A stretch of DNA of 64,000 nucleotides from Pseudomonadales bacterium (GTDB taxonomy: Bacteria > Pseudomonadota > Gammaproteobacteria > Pseudomonadales > Azotimanducaceae): NCBI GenBank assembly GCA_017642855.1, contig JAEPOO010000001.1, forward strand, positions 650,977 to 714,976, read 5' to 3'. Of the stretch, positions 18,963 to 28,017 are shown in pieces. The position numbers and the translations under genes were made by a program. Under the pieces are notes generated by a model, which worked only from the letters and a program-made list of their open reading frames with translations, was not told the origin of the DNA and ran no database searches. How positions within the stretch are numbered: the stretch's first letter is position 1; each line of letters starts with the position of its first letter.

Positions 18963-20483
18963 TCAGTAGCGTTCCGCTGGTCTCTCGACAACGCCTTCCT
19001 CTGTCAGGGCGATGTGTGTCAGCGTCTGTTCGTCATGGTTCATGCGCCAGGACAGCATTTTCTGCGCATACTCCAGCACTTTTGGCAGGTAAGCCGGGTC
19101 TTCGGCAACATTGATCAACTCACCCGGATCTTTTTTCAAATCGAAGAAAAGGGGCGGCAGGTTGGTGAAGTGGACGTACTTGTAGTGTTCATCTCGAATC
19201 ACGTTCAATGTGCACTGATGCTGGGTAAGTCCCAGATCTGACTCCATTTTTTCACCATCGACAACATCACGAAAGTCATACTCCCAGTGCGCTTCATCTC
19301 GCCAGTTCGTTGGTACCTCTCCGTGACGAACAATAGGCATCAGGGATTTACCGTCACACTGCTGCGGAATATCAATGCCCAGCCAGTCGAGCATGGTAGG
19401 CATGATGTCCACGTTCTCTGTAAAGGCGTCAATGACCTTGCCTTGAGTCAACGCGGCGTCAGGGGCTCTGACAATCAGTGGGATGCGATAGCTCTCGTCG
19501 AAAAAGCCAAGTTTGCCAATCAGCCAGTGGTCACCAATCTGTTCGCCGTGATCGGAAGTAAACACGATGAGGGTGTTGTTCCACTGTCCGGAAGACTTCA
19601 GATAATCGAATAGGCGACCCAGATTGTGATCGACCTCAGTCATCAATCCGTAATAAGAGGCCTTCAATCGTGCCGTCTTTTTGTCGTCAGGCGGCGCGCC
19701 ATAGTAAGGTTTGTTCAGGAAGGTCCGAACAAATGGATGAAGGTCTGCCTCGGTGTCCCGATCGGTTTGTCGATTGAAATCCATGAGTGTTTCAGGCGGA
19801 TAAAGCGCGTTATAAGGCTCAGGTGCCACCCAGGGTGGGTGAGGTCTCAGCAATGAAAGATGTACGATCCATGGCGTATCACTTTGCTTTTCGATGTATT
19901 CAACAGTCCGATCCACCATGAAATAGGTGTCATGCAGCTCTTTGGGAACTGCCAGCGGCGCGGCCGTGCGACCACCTTCCTCGAATTCAGTCGCCGGCTT
20001 CTTTTCGGTATAAAACTTCCAGTTAGGATCGGGAATCTCAAAACCCTGCTGTCCCAGCCACTCTGCCCAGGCGTCGGGATAGGTGCCCATCATGATGACC
20101 GGTTTGATACCGGGCAGGGGCCCTTCGTAGGTTTTCATGAACTCATGGCTCGGGTCGAATGCCCGGGGGTCATTTGCCGTATCTGTGTATCCAAACAGAG
20201 CGGGATCATAGCCGTGCGCCCGTGACTCCAGTGCCCAGTTCGTATGTCTTGCATCCAAGGGCGTGCCGTTGGTGCCGGAACGGTGGTTCTGCAGATACAT
20301 GCCCGTGTGCAGACTCGCGCGAGAGGGTCCACAGGGAACCGCGTTTGCATAATGTTGTTTGAACAGCACACCTTCAGCAGCCAGGGCGTCAAGATTGGGT
20401 GTCTGCACCAGGTGGCCGAGGGTCGACAAGCATTCTGCGCGCCATTGGTCTGCGGTAATAAAAAGGATGTTTTTCACACGCAT
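18963..20483 (-). CDS. Phosphonate monoester hydrolase/sulfatase-family enzyme
   Basis: This is an alkaline-phosphatase-superfamily hydrolase of 506 residues that cuts phosphate, phosphonate or sulfate esters. The formylglycine motif is intact: CGPSR near residue 50 within NAVPCGPSRASLHTGMYLQN, where the Cys is converted by a sulfatase-maturing enzyme. Metal ligands are seen in TADQW and FTSDHGEQIGDH. From memory of the family, NLDALAAEG, HLSLLRPHPPWVAPEPY, GEQIGDHWLIGKLGFFDESY and the C-terminal EYDFRDV and HYKYVHF blocks match rhizobial phosphonate monoester hydrolase better than choline or aryl sulfatases. There is no signal peptide, so it is cytoplasmic. It heads the operon with the lactonase and dehydrogenase. 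The substrate is inferred only by class. Confidence 0.85.
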   Translation of the reverse strand: MRVKNILFITADQWRAECLSTLGHLVQTPNLDALAAEGVLFKQHYANAVPCGPSRASLHTGMYLQNHRSGTNGTPLDARHTNWALESRAHGYDPALFGYTDTANDPRAFDPSHEFMKTYEGPLPGIKPVIMMGTYPDAWAEWLGQQGFEIPDPNWKFYTEKKPATEFEEGGRTAAPLAVPKELHDTYFMVDRTVEYIEKQSDTPWIVHLSLLRPHPPWVAPEPYNALYPPETLMDFNRQTDRDTEADLHPFVRTFLNKPYYGAPPDDKKTARLKASYYGLMTEVDHNLGRLFDYLKSSGQWNNTLIVFTSDHGEQIGDHWLIGKLGFFDESYRIPLIVRAPDAALTQGKVIDAFTENVDIMPTMLDWLGIDIPQQCDGKSLMPIVRHGEVPTNWRDEAHWEYDFRDVVDGEKMESDLGLTQHQCTLNVIRDEHYKYVHFTNLPPLFFDLKKDPGELINVAEDPAYLPKVLEYAQKMLSWRMNHDEQTLTHIALTEEGVVERPAERY

Positions 20484-20556
20484 AATCTAGGCGTCTGACC
20501 AGGTGTCGTCAATGAGACGTGCTATGCTTCGCGCTTTTTTCTGAGCCCCGTACCGC

Positions 20557-21852
20557 TTGATTCCCGTCAACTGGCCATTTGATCCGAAGCGCTCACCCAT
20601 CTTCTATGGCTGGGTGGTGTGGCTGTTCTCGACAGTCGGTTTCCTGATGAGCATTCCTGGTCAGACCATGGGCATGGCGGTGTTTACTGACCCTTTTATT
20701 GAGGCCTTTGATCTGACGCGTACCCAGCTTTCTATGGCCTATCTGTTCGGCACCATTGGGTCTTCACTGTTCCTGACCGAGGCAGGGCGCTGGTATGACC
20801 GATTGGGTGGGCGAATCATGATCGCGCTATCGTCTTTTGCCCTTGGTCTGATGGTGCTCTACATCAGCGCGGTGGATGTTTTCAGCGAGCTGCTCGGTGG
20901 TCACACGGCTGTGACATTCGTTCTTATCCTGCTCGGATTTTTCGGTGTTCGCTTTTTTGGTCAGGGCGTCCTCACCAGTTGTTCGCGAAATGTTCTGCTG
21001 CTGTGGTTCGAGAAGCGCCGGGGTCTCGTGAGCGGTGTTCGGAGTGTATTTACCAGTTTCGGATTCTCCCTGGCGCCACTTGCAATCGCCATGTTGATCG
21101 CCTGGTTCGGCTGGCGTGGCGCGCTCTGGTCGATGGCGCTGACCGTTGGGGTGGTATTCGCCATCCTTGCTTTGATTTTTGTACGAGATAACCCTGCATC
21201 CGTCGGTCTTCTTCCAGACGGCGGCGAACCCAGCGAAGATCACGAACCGCCGGAAGAAGCCCCGAGTAAGTCCCTGGCAGAAGCAAAGCGTTCGCCTGTT
21301 TTCTGGATCTACTCATTGAGCCTTGCCATGCACGCCATGTTCGGTACCGCTCTGACCTTTCATGTGGTGGCAATCTTTGCGGAAGCAGGTTTGTCTCGTG
21401 ATGTTGCATTTGGCTATTTTTTTCCCAGCGCAGTGTTTGCCACAACATCGAATCTTTTATGTAGTTGGCTCGTCGATAAGTACCCGATGAAACCCTTCCT
21501 GATTGTCATGTTGATGGGTTTTTTGCTTGGTGCCTGGGGCTTGATCAACCTGGAACAACCCTGGGGCTATTGGATGTTGGCCTTTGGTTTTGGAACTGGT
21601 GGCGGGCTTTGGGGTGTGACTTCGAATCTCGCGTTTATTCGTTTCTTTGGTCCTCTGTACCTGGGGGAAGTCAGTGGCTTCAATACGTCTATTTCTGTGT
21701 TTGCGAGCGCGGTTGGACCTTTTGCATTCTCACTTGCCGTCGATTATCTCGGGAGCTACAACGCCGCTGCGCAAATCTGTCTGGTGTTGTTGTTCTTCTT
21801 GCTGGCCGCTGCGTTCACCGTCAGGCAGGTGGAACCAGCGCTTACCCGGTGA
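20557..21852 (+). CDS. MFS transporter
   Basis: This is a 431-residue major-facilitator permease with about 12 hydrophobic segments and a central loop (about residues 220-245, acidic and proline-rich). The opening FYGWVVWLFSTVGFLM and the GRWYDRLGGRIM loop after TM2 are typical of the monocarboxylate/oxalate-formate type group. The start is taken as TTG at 20557, 15 codons before the first helix. The ribosome binding site is weak and a later start would damage TM1. It is divergent from the PMH-like hydrolase operon across 73 bases, so uptake of that operon's substrate is a reasonable inference. Its stop codon directly abuts the convergent methyltransferase stop (TGATCA). Confidence 0.88.
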   Translation: MIPVNWPFDPKRSPIFYGWVVWLFSTVGFLMSIPGQTMGMAVFTDPFIEAFDLTRTQLSMAYLFGTIGSSLFLTEAGRWYDRLGGRIMIALSSFALGLMVLYISAVDVFSELLGGHTAVTFVLILLGFFGVRFFGQGVLTSCSRNVLLLWFEKRRGLVSGVRSVFTSFGFSLAPLAIAMLIAWFGWRGALWSMALTVGVVFAILALIFVRDNPASVGLLPDGGEPSEDHEPPEEAPSKSLAEAKRSPVFWIYSLSLAMHAMFGTALTFHVVAIFAEAGLSRDVAFGYFFPSAVFATTSNLLCSWLVDKYPMKPFLIVMLMGFLLGAWGLINLEQPWGYWMLAFGFGTGGGLWGVTSNLAFIRFFGPLYLGEVSGFNTSISVFASAVGPFAFSLAVDYLGSYNAAAQICLVLLFFLLAAAFTVRQVEPALTR

Positions 21853-22581
21853 TCAGGATCGAAATTTGAAGACACGTGATCGAAGGCGGCGTGTTTCGGA
21901 TCTTGGTAGCGCATCCAGACGGTCCGAAAGACGCCCTCTAAGGTCGTTTGTATCCTCAACCCCTCTAAACCAGGCGAGTACCAGGTTCTCATATTTCTCC
22001 GTTTGAAATCCGAGGGTTGACCCTCCTTTCATAAAGCTCGCAGCCTTTCTTGCGCTGGTCATAGCAATATGGTTTTGAATAAGAAGCCCGTTCTTCTCTA
22101 GGTGTGCTTTCAGATGATCGAACCAGTGACGATCAAGTTCGACAGGTCGTTCCGGGTCTTCCTTACCATGCAAAAAAAGGTCGTCGATGATGCAATCGAA
22201 GGATTCGGTGCTGTTCGCCAGCCAGTCTAGAGCATCTGCCTGGATAAGCCTCAGGTTCGGATAGTTCAACTCAAAATGTAATCTCGCTAACTTGATGTGA
22301 ACCTTATCGAGCTCAATACCAGTGATATGAGGCGCTTTACAGAGCCGTTGGATTTGATGAATGACTGTGCCCCCAGCGACACCAAGAACCAGGACGCGCT
22401 TCGGATCTGCATTTAAACAAAGCGTCGGCAGGCAGAGCAGGTCCCAGACCGCTCCTGTAAACAGATATTTTGGATGGTATTGGGTGTGAAATGCGCCATT
22501 GGTGTACAGGCGCTTCGTGGCACCTGCCGAGCGGATCTCGTAGCGGACACCGTCATGTTTTTCGGAATAAATGATGGCCAA
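21853..22581 (-). CDS. Spermidine-synthase-like class I methyltransferase
   Basis: This is a 242-residue Rossmann-fold protein of the polyamine-synthase/SAM-methyltransferase fold. VLVLGVAGGTVIHQIQ (about residues 62-77) is the nucleotide-binding glycine loop and ITGIELDKVHIKLA the acidic strand-2 motif. FDCIIDDLFLHG is the strand-4 region. It lacks the membrane part found in some speE-like proteins. It follows pgi with a 2-base gap, so it is co-transcribed. The start codon is TTG at 22581 with no clear ribosome binding site, suggesting coupling to pgi. Substrate and reaction are unknown. Confidence 0.75.
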   Translation of the reverse strand: MAIIYSEKHDGVRYEIRSAGATKRLYTNGAFHTQYHPKYLFTGAVWDLLCLPTLCLNADPKRVLVLGVAGGTVIHQIQRLCKAPHITGIELDKVHIKLARLHFELNYPNLRLIQADALDWLANSTESFDCIIDDLFLHGKEDPERPVELDRHWFDHLKAHLEKNGLLIQNHIAMTSARKAASFMKGGSTLGFQTEKYENLVLAWFRGVEDTNDLRGRLSDRLDALPRSETRRLRSRVFKFRS

Positions 22582-22583
22582 TG

Positions 22584-24128
22584 TCAGTCGATAATCCCGG
22601 CTTTTTTAAGCAGTGCGCGAGTTGAAGGATCCTGTTCGCCGTCGCCTTCGAGAATATCGTGCGTGAGTTGCTTGCCCAGTTCAACGCCCCACTGATCGAA
22701 TGCGTTTGTTCCCCAGATAATGGATTGGACGTAGACCTTGTGTTCGTATAGCGCGAGTAACATGCCCATGTTGAAGGGTGTGAGTTCATCAATAAGCATC
22801 GTGGTGCTTGGGCGATTCCCTGGGTAAAAACGATGTGCATCCTCGCCGGTTTTGCCGTTCATGAGTGCTTGTGCTTGCGCAACCATGTTGACCAGCAGTA
22901 TTCGATGGTGCTCATCATTACTGAGGTCGTCGTTTGCGACACCGATAAAGTCGACGGGTACAAGTTTCTGGCCTTGGTGTAACAGCTGAAAAAAAGCGTG
23001 CTGTCCGTTGGTACCTGTCTGTCCCCAGACGATGGGACCGGTGTCCAGGGTGCTGCGCTGGTTGTCAGATGTCGCAGACTTACCATTGCTCTCCATATCT
23101 AATTGCTGAAGATGATCAACAAGCAAACGCAGCCTCTGACAGTAGGGCACGACCGCGTAACTCTGTGCCTTGAGGAAGTTGTTGTACCAGATACCCAAAA
23201 GGGCACTGATTACCGGAATATTTTTTTCGAACGACGAGTGGCTGAAGTGTTGGTCCATTGCCGCGCCGCCCTCCAAAAATGCCAGAAAGTGCTCGTAGCC
23301 AATGGCGACACAGGCGCTAAAGCCTATTGATGACCAGGTGGAGTAACGACCGCCTACTGAATCCTTAAAGGTGAGTAACTGGCCTGGCGGAATACCAAAG
23401 TTCTCGGCTTTTTGTGGGCTGCCGGTAATACCGATGCAGTGCGTAGAGGCGGCTGGGTCTTGCAGGTTAAGTTCATCTTTAAGCCAAGCCATTGCTGTCT
23501 TTGTATTCAGCATGGTCTCCTGAGTGGTAAACGTCTTGCTGCAGATAACGATCAGCGTGGAAGCCGCATTAAGCTGGGGCAATAACGAAAAGATCTCTGC
23601 GCCGTCGACATTTGAAAGGAAGTGAACTCGCGGACCGTCGTGAAATTCGCGAAGCGCTTCAGTGACCATTTTCGGGCCCAGGTCCGAGCCACCAATTCCA
23701 ATGTTCACCACGTCAGTTATTGACTGGCCATTGCTGCCCCTCCAGCTGCCATTTCTGATCTGGTCAGACAGGTCACGCATCTTTTTCCGTTCGTCATAGA
23801 CGTGCTCCCTGAAATCATCCGGCAGCTGATGGCTTGGATTTCTGAGGGCGGTGTGTAACGCGGCTCGGCCTTCGCTGACGTTGACCACAGCGCCAGACAT
23901 CAACTGTTCGATGTGATGGCTTAAACCACACTCTCTGGCCAGAGTGACAAGCCCGTCAAAAACATCGTCCGTCACCAGGTGCTTTGAGAAATCGACATGC
24001 AGACCGTTCAGCGAGAGGCTGTAACGGTCAAGACGATCCAAACTGTTCACCAGGCTGGCAATGTTGGTGTCATGAGCGCGTTCAGCAAGTGACTGTAGAT
24101 GTGTCCATGCGGGGGGAGTTGGTGTCAT
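22584..24128 (-). CDS. pgi: Glucose-6-phosphate isomerase
   Basis: Pgi interconverts glucose 6-phosphate and fructose 6-phosphate in the cytoplasm. The 514 residues carry the family blocks VVNIGIGGSDLGPKMV, VGGRYSTWSSIG, GTNGQHAFFQLLHQG and the C-terminal signature YVQSIIWGTNAFDQWGVELGK with its catalytic lysine. The residue before TGTNGQH is Gln (WGQTG), where E. coli and animal enzymes have the base glutamate (WGEPG). Other gammaproteobacteria vary here too, by my recollection. It is transcribed leftward with the methyltransferase gene after it. Upstream is a 350-base non-coding stretch. Confidence 0.95.
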   Translation of the reverse strand: MTPTPPAWTHLQSLAERAHDTNIASLVNSLDRLDRYSLSLNGLHVDFSKHLVTDDVFDGLVTLARECGLSHHIEQLMSGAVVNVSEGRAALHTALRNPSHQLPDDFREHVYDERKKMRDLSDQIRNGSWRGSNGQSITDVVNIGIGGSDLGPKMVTEALREFHDGPRVHFLSNVDGAEIFSLLPQLNAASTLIVICSKTFTTQETMLNTKTAMAWLKDELNLQDPAASTHCIGITGSPQKAENFGIPPGQLLTFKDSVGGRYSTWSSIGFSACVAIGYEHFLAFLEGGAAMDQHFSHSSFEKNIPVISALLGIWYNNFLKAQSYAVVPYCQRLRLLVDHLQQLDMESNGKSATSDNQRSTLDTGPIVWGQTGTNGQHAFFQLLHQGQKLVPVDFIGVANDDLSNDEHHRILLVNMVAQAQALMNGKTGEDAHRFYPGNRPSTTMLIDELTPFNMGMLLALYEHKVYVQSIIWGTNAFDQWGVELGKQLTHDILEGDGEQDPSTRALLKKAGIID

Positions 24129-24478
24129 TTGTTGATCATACTCCTACGCATTCAGCCGTGATAGTCGCCTTCGATCATACTGTCGTTCCCACCAGACTGC
24201 AGGCATGGCGAATGAGGATTTCTTCGTTCGCTCCTGTCGGTAACATCGTCATTTCAGTCTGGGGGTGAGAGCAAATTTGCTTTTTCGCGTGCAATCACAC
24301 CGGGCGATGGTTAACCGGCGTTTGAAACGCACGTACAGGAGTTGCCCGAAATGCGCTGTGCCCGATGCAGTATCCTTCTTGTCTCCAGAGTGGCGTCGCG
24401 ATTCGGCAGGAAAATGTAAAATCCCGTGATCTGTTTGCGCGCGTCCAATCGCTGTTACGATGTTGATCTCGTCGTACC
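24129..24478. other. Non-coding region between GNAT gene and pgi
   Basis: I see no supportable gene in these 350 bases. It must carry the leftward pgi promoter. The open frame on the minus strand at 24295-24507 overlaps the end of the GNAT gene and its translation is arginine- and serine-rich without domain likeness. A 22-codon plus-strand frame after the CAGGAG at 24339-24344 is too short to support. Confidence 0.4.
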
Positions 24479-24886
24479 TCAGCGCTCTCTGAGGTACTCA
24501 CCAACAATCAGACTCATTCCGTGCGGTTGCTCCAAAAACCCAAGGGACCGATAAAAGTCCTTGGCATCATCAGTCTGTAGGTAAATGTGCTGACCCGTAA
24601 GCTGTTCAAGGAGCATTTCCATAAGCGTGCGGCCGATACCCTGCCTTCGATAAGTGCTTTGGGTCCAGACATCGATCACGTAGGCATTTCCGACACCATC
24701 TGAGAGGGCACGTGCCGTTCCAATGCAGCGATTACCCACGATGGCGTAGGCTTGAACCTGGCTGTTTTCAAATGACTGGCGCAACTGTGCCACCGTCCGG
24801 CCGTTGTGAAAGCCATCCGCAATCAGATCGTTGATGAGAATGTCCCAATTGATGCCCGCTGCATCACGGTGGAAGTTGAGCGTCAA
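24479..24886 (-). CDS. GNAT-family N-acetyltransferase
   Basis: This is a 135-residue single-domain acetyltransferase that moves an acetyl group from acetyl-CoA to an amine. The acetyl-CoA pyrophosphate loop is RRQGIGRTLMEMLLEQL (about residues 86-102), preceded by AYVIDVWTQSTY, and the C-terminal strand has DDAKDFYRSLGF. The full length is usual for small GNATs. It is a monocistronic leftward gene, divergent from the TVP38-oxidoreductase fusion. The substrate cannot be predicted. Confidence 0.85.
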   Translation of the reverse strand: MTLNFHRDAAGINWDILINDLIADGFHNGRTVAQLRQSFENSQVQAYAIVGNRCIGTARALSDGVGNAYVIDVWTQSTYRRQGIGRTLMEMLLEQLTGQHIYLQTDDAKDFYRSLGFLEQPHGMSLIVGEYLRER

Positions 24887-25000
24887 ACCCGGAGCTCCTT
24901 GTTTCCCTGTTATAGTTGTTGTGGCATCCCATGTAACAATAAACGATCAATCCCATCAATAAACAGTAATTCGATCACAGGCTTTCATTAAGGAATCACC

Positions 25001-27142
25001 ATGTCACTTTCTCGTTGGATCGTTTTGATCCTGGTTCTGAGTTTAATCGGCGCATTCATTTACTTTGACCTCGGCGCATACCTGACCCTCGAGAACATCA
25101 AGACGGAGCAGGAACGGCTCTCGAATCTGCTCGCACAGTATCCCTGGCAGTTTTCCCTCAGTTTCTTCGCAATGTATGTGGCTGTTACAGCACTCTCTAT
25201 TCCCGGCGCAGCAGCAATGACGCTGGTTGCCGGTGCGATATTCGGATTCTGGTGGGGACTGCTGCTAGTGTCTTTCGCATCAAGTATTGGTGCCACTCTG
25301 GCGATGGTGCTGGCGCGATGGCTTTTTAAGGCGCAGGTGGAACAAAAATTCAGGCGTCAGCTGGAGACCATCAATCGGGGTATAGAAAAAGAGGGTGCTT
25401 TTTATTTGTTTACGCTCCGATTGGTGCCGATCTTCCCGTTTTTTGCCATTAATCTCGCCATGGCACTGACGAAGATGCGGGTCCTGGTGTTCTACCTGGT
25501 CTCTCAGCTCGGCATGCTCGCTGGCACAGTTGTGTATGTGAATGCTGGTACTCAACTAGGCCAACTGGCGTCATTGAGTGGCATCTTGTCACCAGAGCTA
25601 CTTGGATCTTTTGTTCTCCTTGGCGTTTTTCCACTCATGGCGAAATGGTTCGTCGACTGGATTAAGGCTCAGCGTGTTTACAGCAGTTACAAAAAGCCGA
25701 GTTCATTTGACAGAGACATGGTCGTGATCGGCGCTGGGTCCGGTGGTCTGGTGGCGGCCTTGATCGCGGCGACTGTCAAAGCGAAGGTCACTCTGATTGA
25801 AAAAAACAAGATGGGCGGCGATTGTTTGAATACCGGCTGTGTACCCAGCAAGGCGTTGCTGCGTTCAGCCCGTCACGCTTACGACAACCGTAGAGGTGAG
25901 CAGCTGGGTTTTACGGACCAGGAACTGGCGGTAGATTTCAAAAACATCATGGCAAGAGTTCAGCGGGCGATTGCCGAGATTGAACCTCATGACTCCGTCG
26001 AGCGATACGAGGGGCTTGGAGTGGATGTCGAGGAGGGTTACGGCGAGATCGTGTCGCCCTGGCATGTGAAAGTAAATGGCAAAACACTCTCGACGCGAAA
26101 TATTGTCATTGCCAGTGGTGCGGAACCTTTTGTACCCCCCGTCAAAGGCATTGATCAGATTGAGTACCTGACCTCAGATAATCTGTGGCAGCTGGACGAG
26201 CGGCCTGAACGATTGGTTGTGCTCGGTGGCGGACCCATCGGGACTGAGCTGACCCAGGCCTTCTCCAGGCTCGGCAGCAACGTGACCCAGGTGGAATTAC
26301 TGCCGAATATCATTCCGAGGGAAGATCAAGAGTTCTCGGCAATGGTTCAGACGCAGCTCGAACTCGAGGGTGTAAACGTATTGACGGGTCACCGAGCTGA
26401 AGAAGTCATTGTTGATGGTGGTGAGAACAAACTGAAAGTTGTGGACGGCAACGGTAATGAAAAAATGGTGCCCTTCGATCGGTTGTTAGTAGCTGTGGGC
26501 AGACGTGCGAATACTTCCGGATTTGGCCTGGAAGAACTGGGAATCGAACTCAATGCGAACGGTACGGTTGCCGTGGATGATTACCTGAGGACCAATTACC
26601 CGAATATCTACGCGATTGGGGATGCCGCAGGCCCCTACCAGTTTACGCATACCGCATCACACATGGCCTGGTATGCATCGGTGAACGCGCTTTTCGGAAT
26701 GTTCCGCAAGTTCAAGGTCGATTATCGGGTGATCCCTTGGGCAACTTTCTGTTCACCAGAAGTGGCGCGGGTTGGTCTGAATGAAATGGAGGCGAAAGAG
26801 CAGGGGATTGACTACGACGTTGCGACCTATGATGTTGGCGACCTTGATCGTGCTATCGCCGATGAAGAGGCGCATGGGCGTGTTAAAGTCCTCACGGAGA
26901 AAGGCAAGGACAAGGTCATTGGCGTGACGATCGCTGCGGAACACGCGGGCGATTTAATCAGTGAGTATGTGCTGGCGATGAAACACGGAATCGGACTCAA
27001 CAAGATCCTTGGTACCATTCATATTTATCCCACCATGGCTGAAATGAACAAATTTGTCGCCAGCGAATGGCGAAAGGACAACAAGCCCGAATGGGCGCTG
27101 GACATAGCCGAGAAGTTTCACACATGGCGCCGCGGCGCCTAA
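25001..27142 (+). CDS. TVP38/TMEM64 membrane domain fused to FAD disulfide oxidoreductase
   Basis: This is a 713-residue fusion. Residues about 1-230 form a VTT/TVP38 (DedA-superfamily) membrane domain with five or six hydrophobic segments, including SIPGAAAMTLVAGAIFGFWW. Residues about 237-713 are a class I pyridine-nucleotide disulfide oxidoreductase: FAD motif VIGAGSGGLVAALIA, redox pair C275/C280 in GGDCLNTGCVPSK, NAD motif VLGGGPIGTELTQAF, and the second FAD motif IYAIGDAAG. The usual C-terminal His-Pro is replaced by Tyr-Pro (HIYPTMAEM), as in mercuric-reductase-like proteins, so classic glutathione or lipoamide reduction is unlikely. The electron acceptor is unknown. The ATG at 25001 follows AAGGA by seven bases. 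Confidence 0.9.
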   Translation: MSLSRWIVLILVLSLIGAFIYFDLGAYLTLENIKTEQERLSNLLAQYPWQFSLSFFAMYVAVTALSIPGAAAMTLVAGAIFGFWWGLLLVSFASSIGATLAMVLARWLFKAQVEQKFRRQLETINRGIEKEGAFYLFTLRLVPIFPFFAINLAMALTKMRVLVFYLVSQLGMLAGTVVYVNAGTQLGQLASLSGILSPELLGSFVLLGVFPLMAKWFVDWIKAQRVYSSYKKPSSFDRDMVVIGAGSGGLVAALIAATVKAKVTLIEKNKMGGDCLNTGCVPSKALLRSARHAYDNRRGEQLGFTDQELAVDFKNIMARVQRAIAEIEPHDSVERYEGLGVDVEEGYGEIVSPWHVKVNGKTLSTRNIVIASGAEPFVPPVKGIDQIEYLTSDNLWQLDERPERLVVLGGGPIGTELTQAFSRLGSNVTQVELLPNIIPREDQEFSAMVQTQLELEGVNVLTGHRAEEVIVDGGENKLKVVDGNGNEKMVPFDRLLVAVGRRANTSGFGLEELGIELNANGTVAVDDYLRTNYPNIYAIGDAAGPYQFTHTASHMAWYASVNALFGMFRKFKVDYRVIPWATFCSPEVARVGLNEMEAKEQGIDYDVATYDVGDLDRAIADEEAHGRVKVLTEKGKDKVIGVTIAAEHAGDLISEYVLAMKHGIGLNKILGTIHIYPTMAEMNKFVASEWRKDNKPEWALDIAEKFHTWRRGA

Positions 27143-27146
27143 AAGA

Positions 27147-27380
27147 TTATTCCCGCCGTTTAAGCTTGCGGAGGAGCCGGTCGATTTCTTCGTCGGTCGG
27201 CTCGGGCACATCGTTGCCCAGCGCTGATGAAACACCAACCGCTATCTGGAATTGTTTGTAGAAACGTCGGCAATGCTTGCAGATTAACAAGTGAAACCGT
27301 AATGACAGACGATCCATGAAAGACGTGGAGCCTTCCAAGTGATCCGTCACTGATTCACAGACATCTTTACAAGTCAGCAT
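27147..27380 (-). CDS. Zinc-binding anti-sigma factor (ZAS type), soluble
   Basis: This is a 77-residue protein with the ZAS/zf-HC2 pattern: C4, then H30, C34 and C37 in FHLLICKHC. It has no membrane helix, so it acts in the cytoplasm. That class (RsrA/ChrR-like) often senses redox or metal state through its zinc site, which here is inference. It lies 18 bases after the ECF sigma gene in the same leftward operon, its most likely partner. It converges on the disulfide oxidoreductase fusion, whose stop is 4 bases away. Confidence 0.8.
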   Translation of the reverse strand: MLTCKDVCESVTDHLEGSTSFMDRLSLRFHLLICKHCRRFYKQFQIAVGVSSALGNDVPEPTDEEIDRLLRKLKRRE

Positions 27381-27398
27381 CTTAGCGTTCAGTTCCTG

Positions 27399-28013
27399 TT
27401 AGTTGGTGCAGCAGTCGCCGGTGTCTTCGAAGTGCTCGATGCAGCGAAACAGTCTTTGCCTGGCGCGATGCAGCAGCACTCTGACATTAGAATCACTGAT
27501 CTCCAAGATGTTACAGATCTCTTTCAAAGAGTAACCCTGTCGCTCGCGCAGGTTCAGGGTGGCGCCCTGCATATCCGGTAACGCATCAATCAGCTGATCC
27601 ATGCAGGCCCTGAGTTCGTCCCGCGTCATCAGTGCTTCCGGGCTGTCTGCATCCCATTGGCTCGGGCCAGGCTCCCAATGTCCCGTGTCATCGAAGCGCG
27701 TTGCGAAAGAAGGATCAACTTCAGTTAATGCTTCCAGGCTGGTCATACGATTTTCTTTGCGCAGTCGAGTCTTACCTTCATTGGCAACAATTCGAAGCAG
27801 CCACGTTTTCAGACTGCTGCGTTTCTCGAATCTTTCGATGGCTTTCATGGCAGAGAACCAGGCTTCCTGTACAACCTCATCAGCTATTTTTTCGCCCACC
27901 AAATTGCGAGCGAGATAAATCATGGAGGTCTGGTACTGTCTGATAGCCGCTCGAAAAGCCGCATCTTCTCCCTGGATCATGCCCGAAATCAGAGCATCTT
28001 CTGTTTCATACAT
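27399..28013 (-). CDS. ECF-type RNA polymerase sigma factor
   Basis: This is a 204-residue group 4 sigma factor. Region 2 is at about residues 25-90 (ADEVVQEAWFSAMKAIERF, then SSLKTWLLRIVANE) and region 4 at about 135-190 (LRERQGYSLKEICNILEI, then SNVRVLLHRARQRLF), both complete for -10 and -35 recognition. A linker of about 45 residues separates them. The protein ends with a double cysteine (GDCCTN), a possible extra redox or metal contact. The ATG at 28013 lies four bases after the FMN oxidase stop, so the sigma factor is co-transcribed with that oxidase and with the anti-sigma gene. Confidence 0.9.
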   Translation of the reverse strand: MYETEDALISGMIQGEDAAFRAAIRQYQTSMIYLARNLVGEKIADEVVQEAWFSAMKAIERFEKRSSLKTWLLRIVANEGKTRLRKENRMTSLEALTEVDPSFATRFDDTGHWEPGPSQWDADSPEALMTRDELRACMDQLIDALPDMQGATLNLRERQGYSLKEICNILEISDSNVRVLLHRARQRLFRCIEHFEDTGDCCTN

Positions 28014-28017
28014 CGGA

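Noticed and set aside
24295..24507. 70-codon minus-strand frame before pgi
   Set aside because: It overlaps the GNAT end, its composition is unlike protein, and it has no ribosome binding site.
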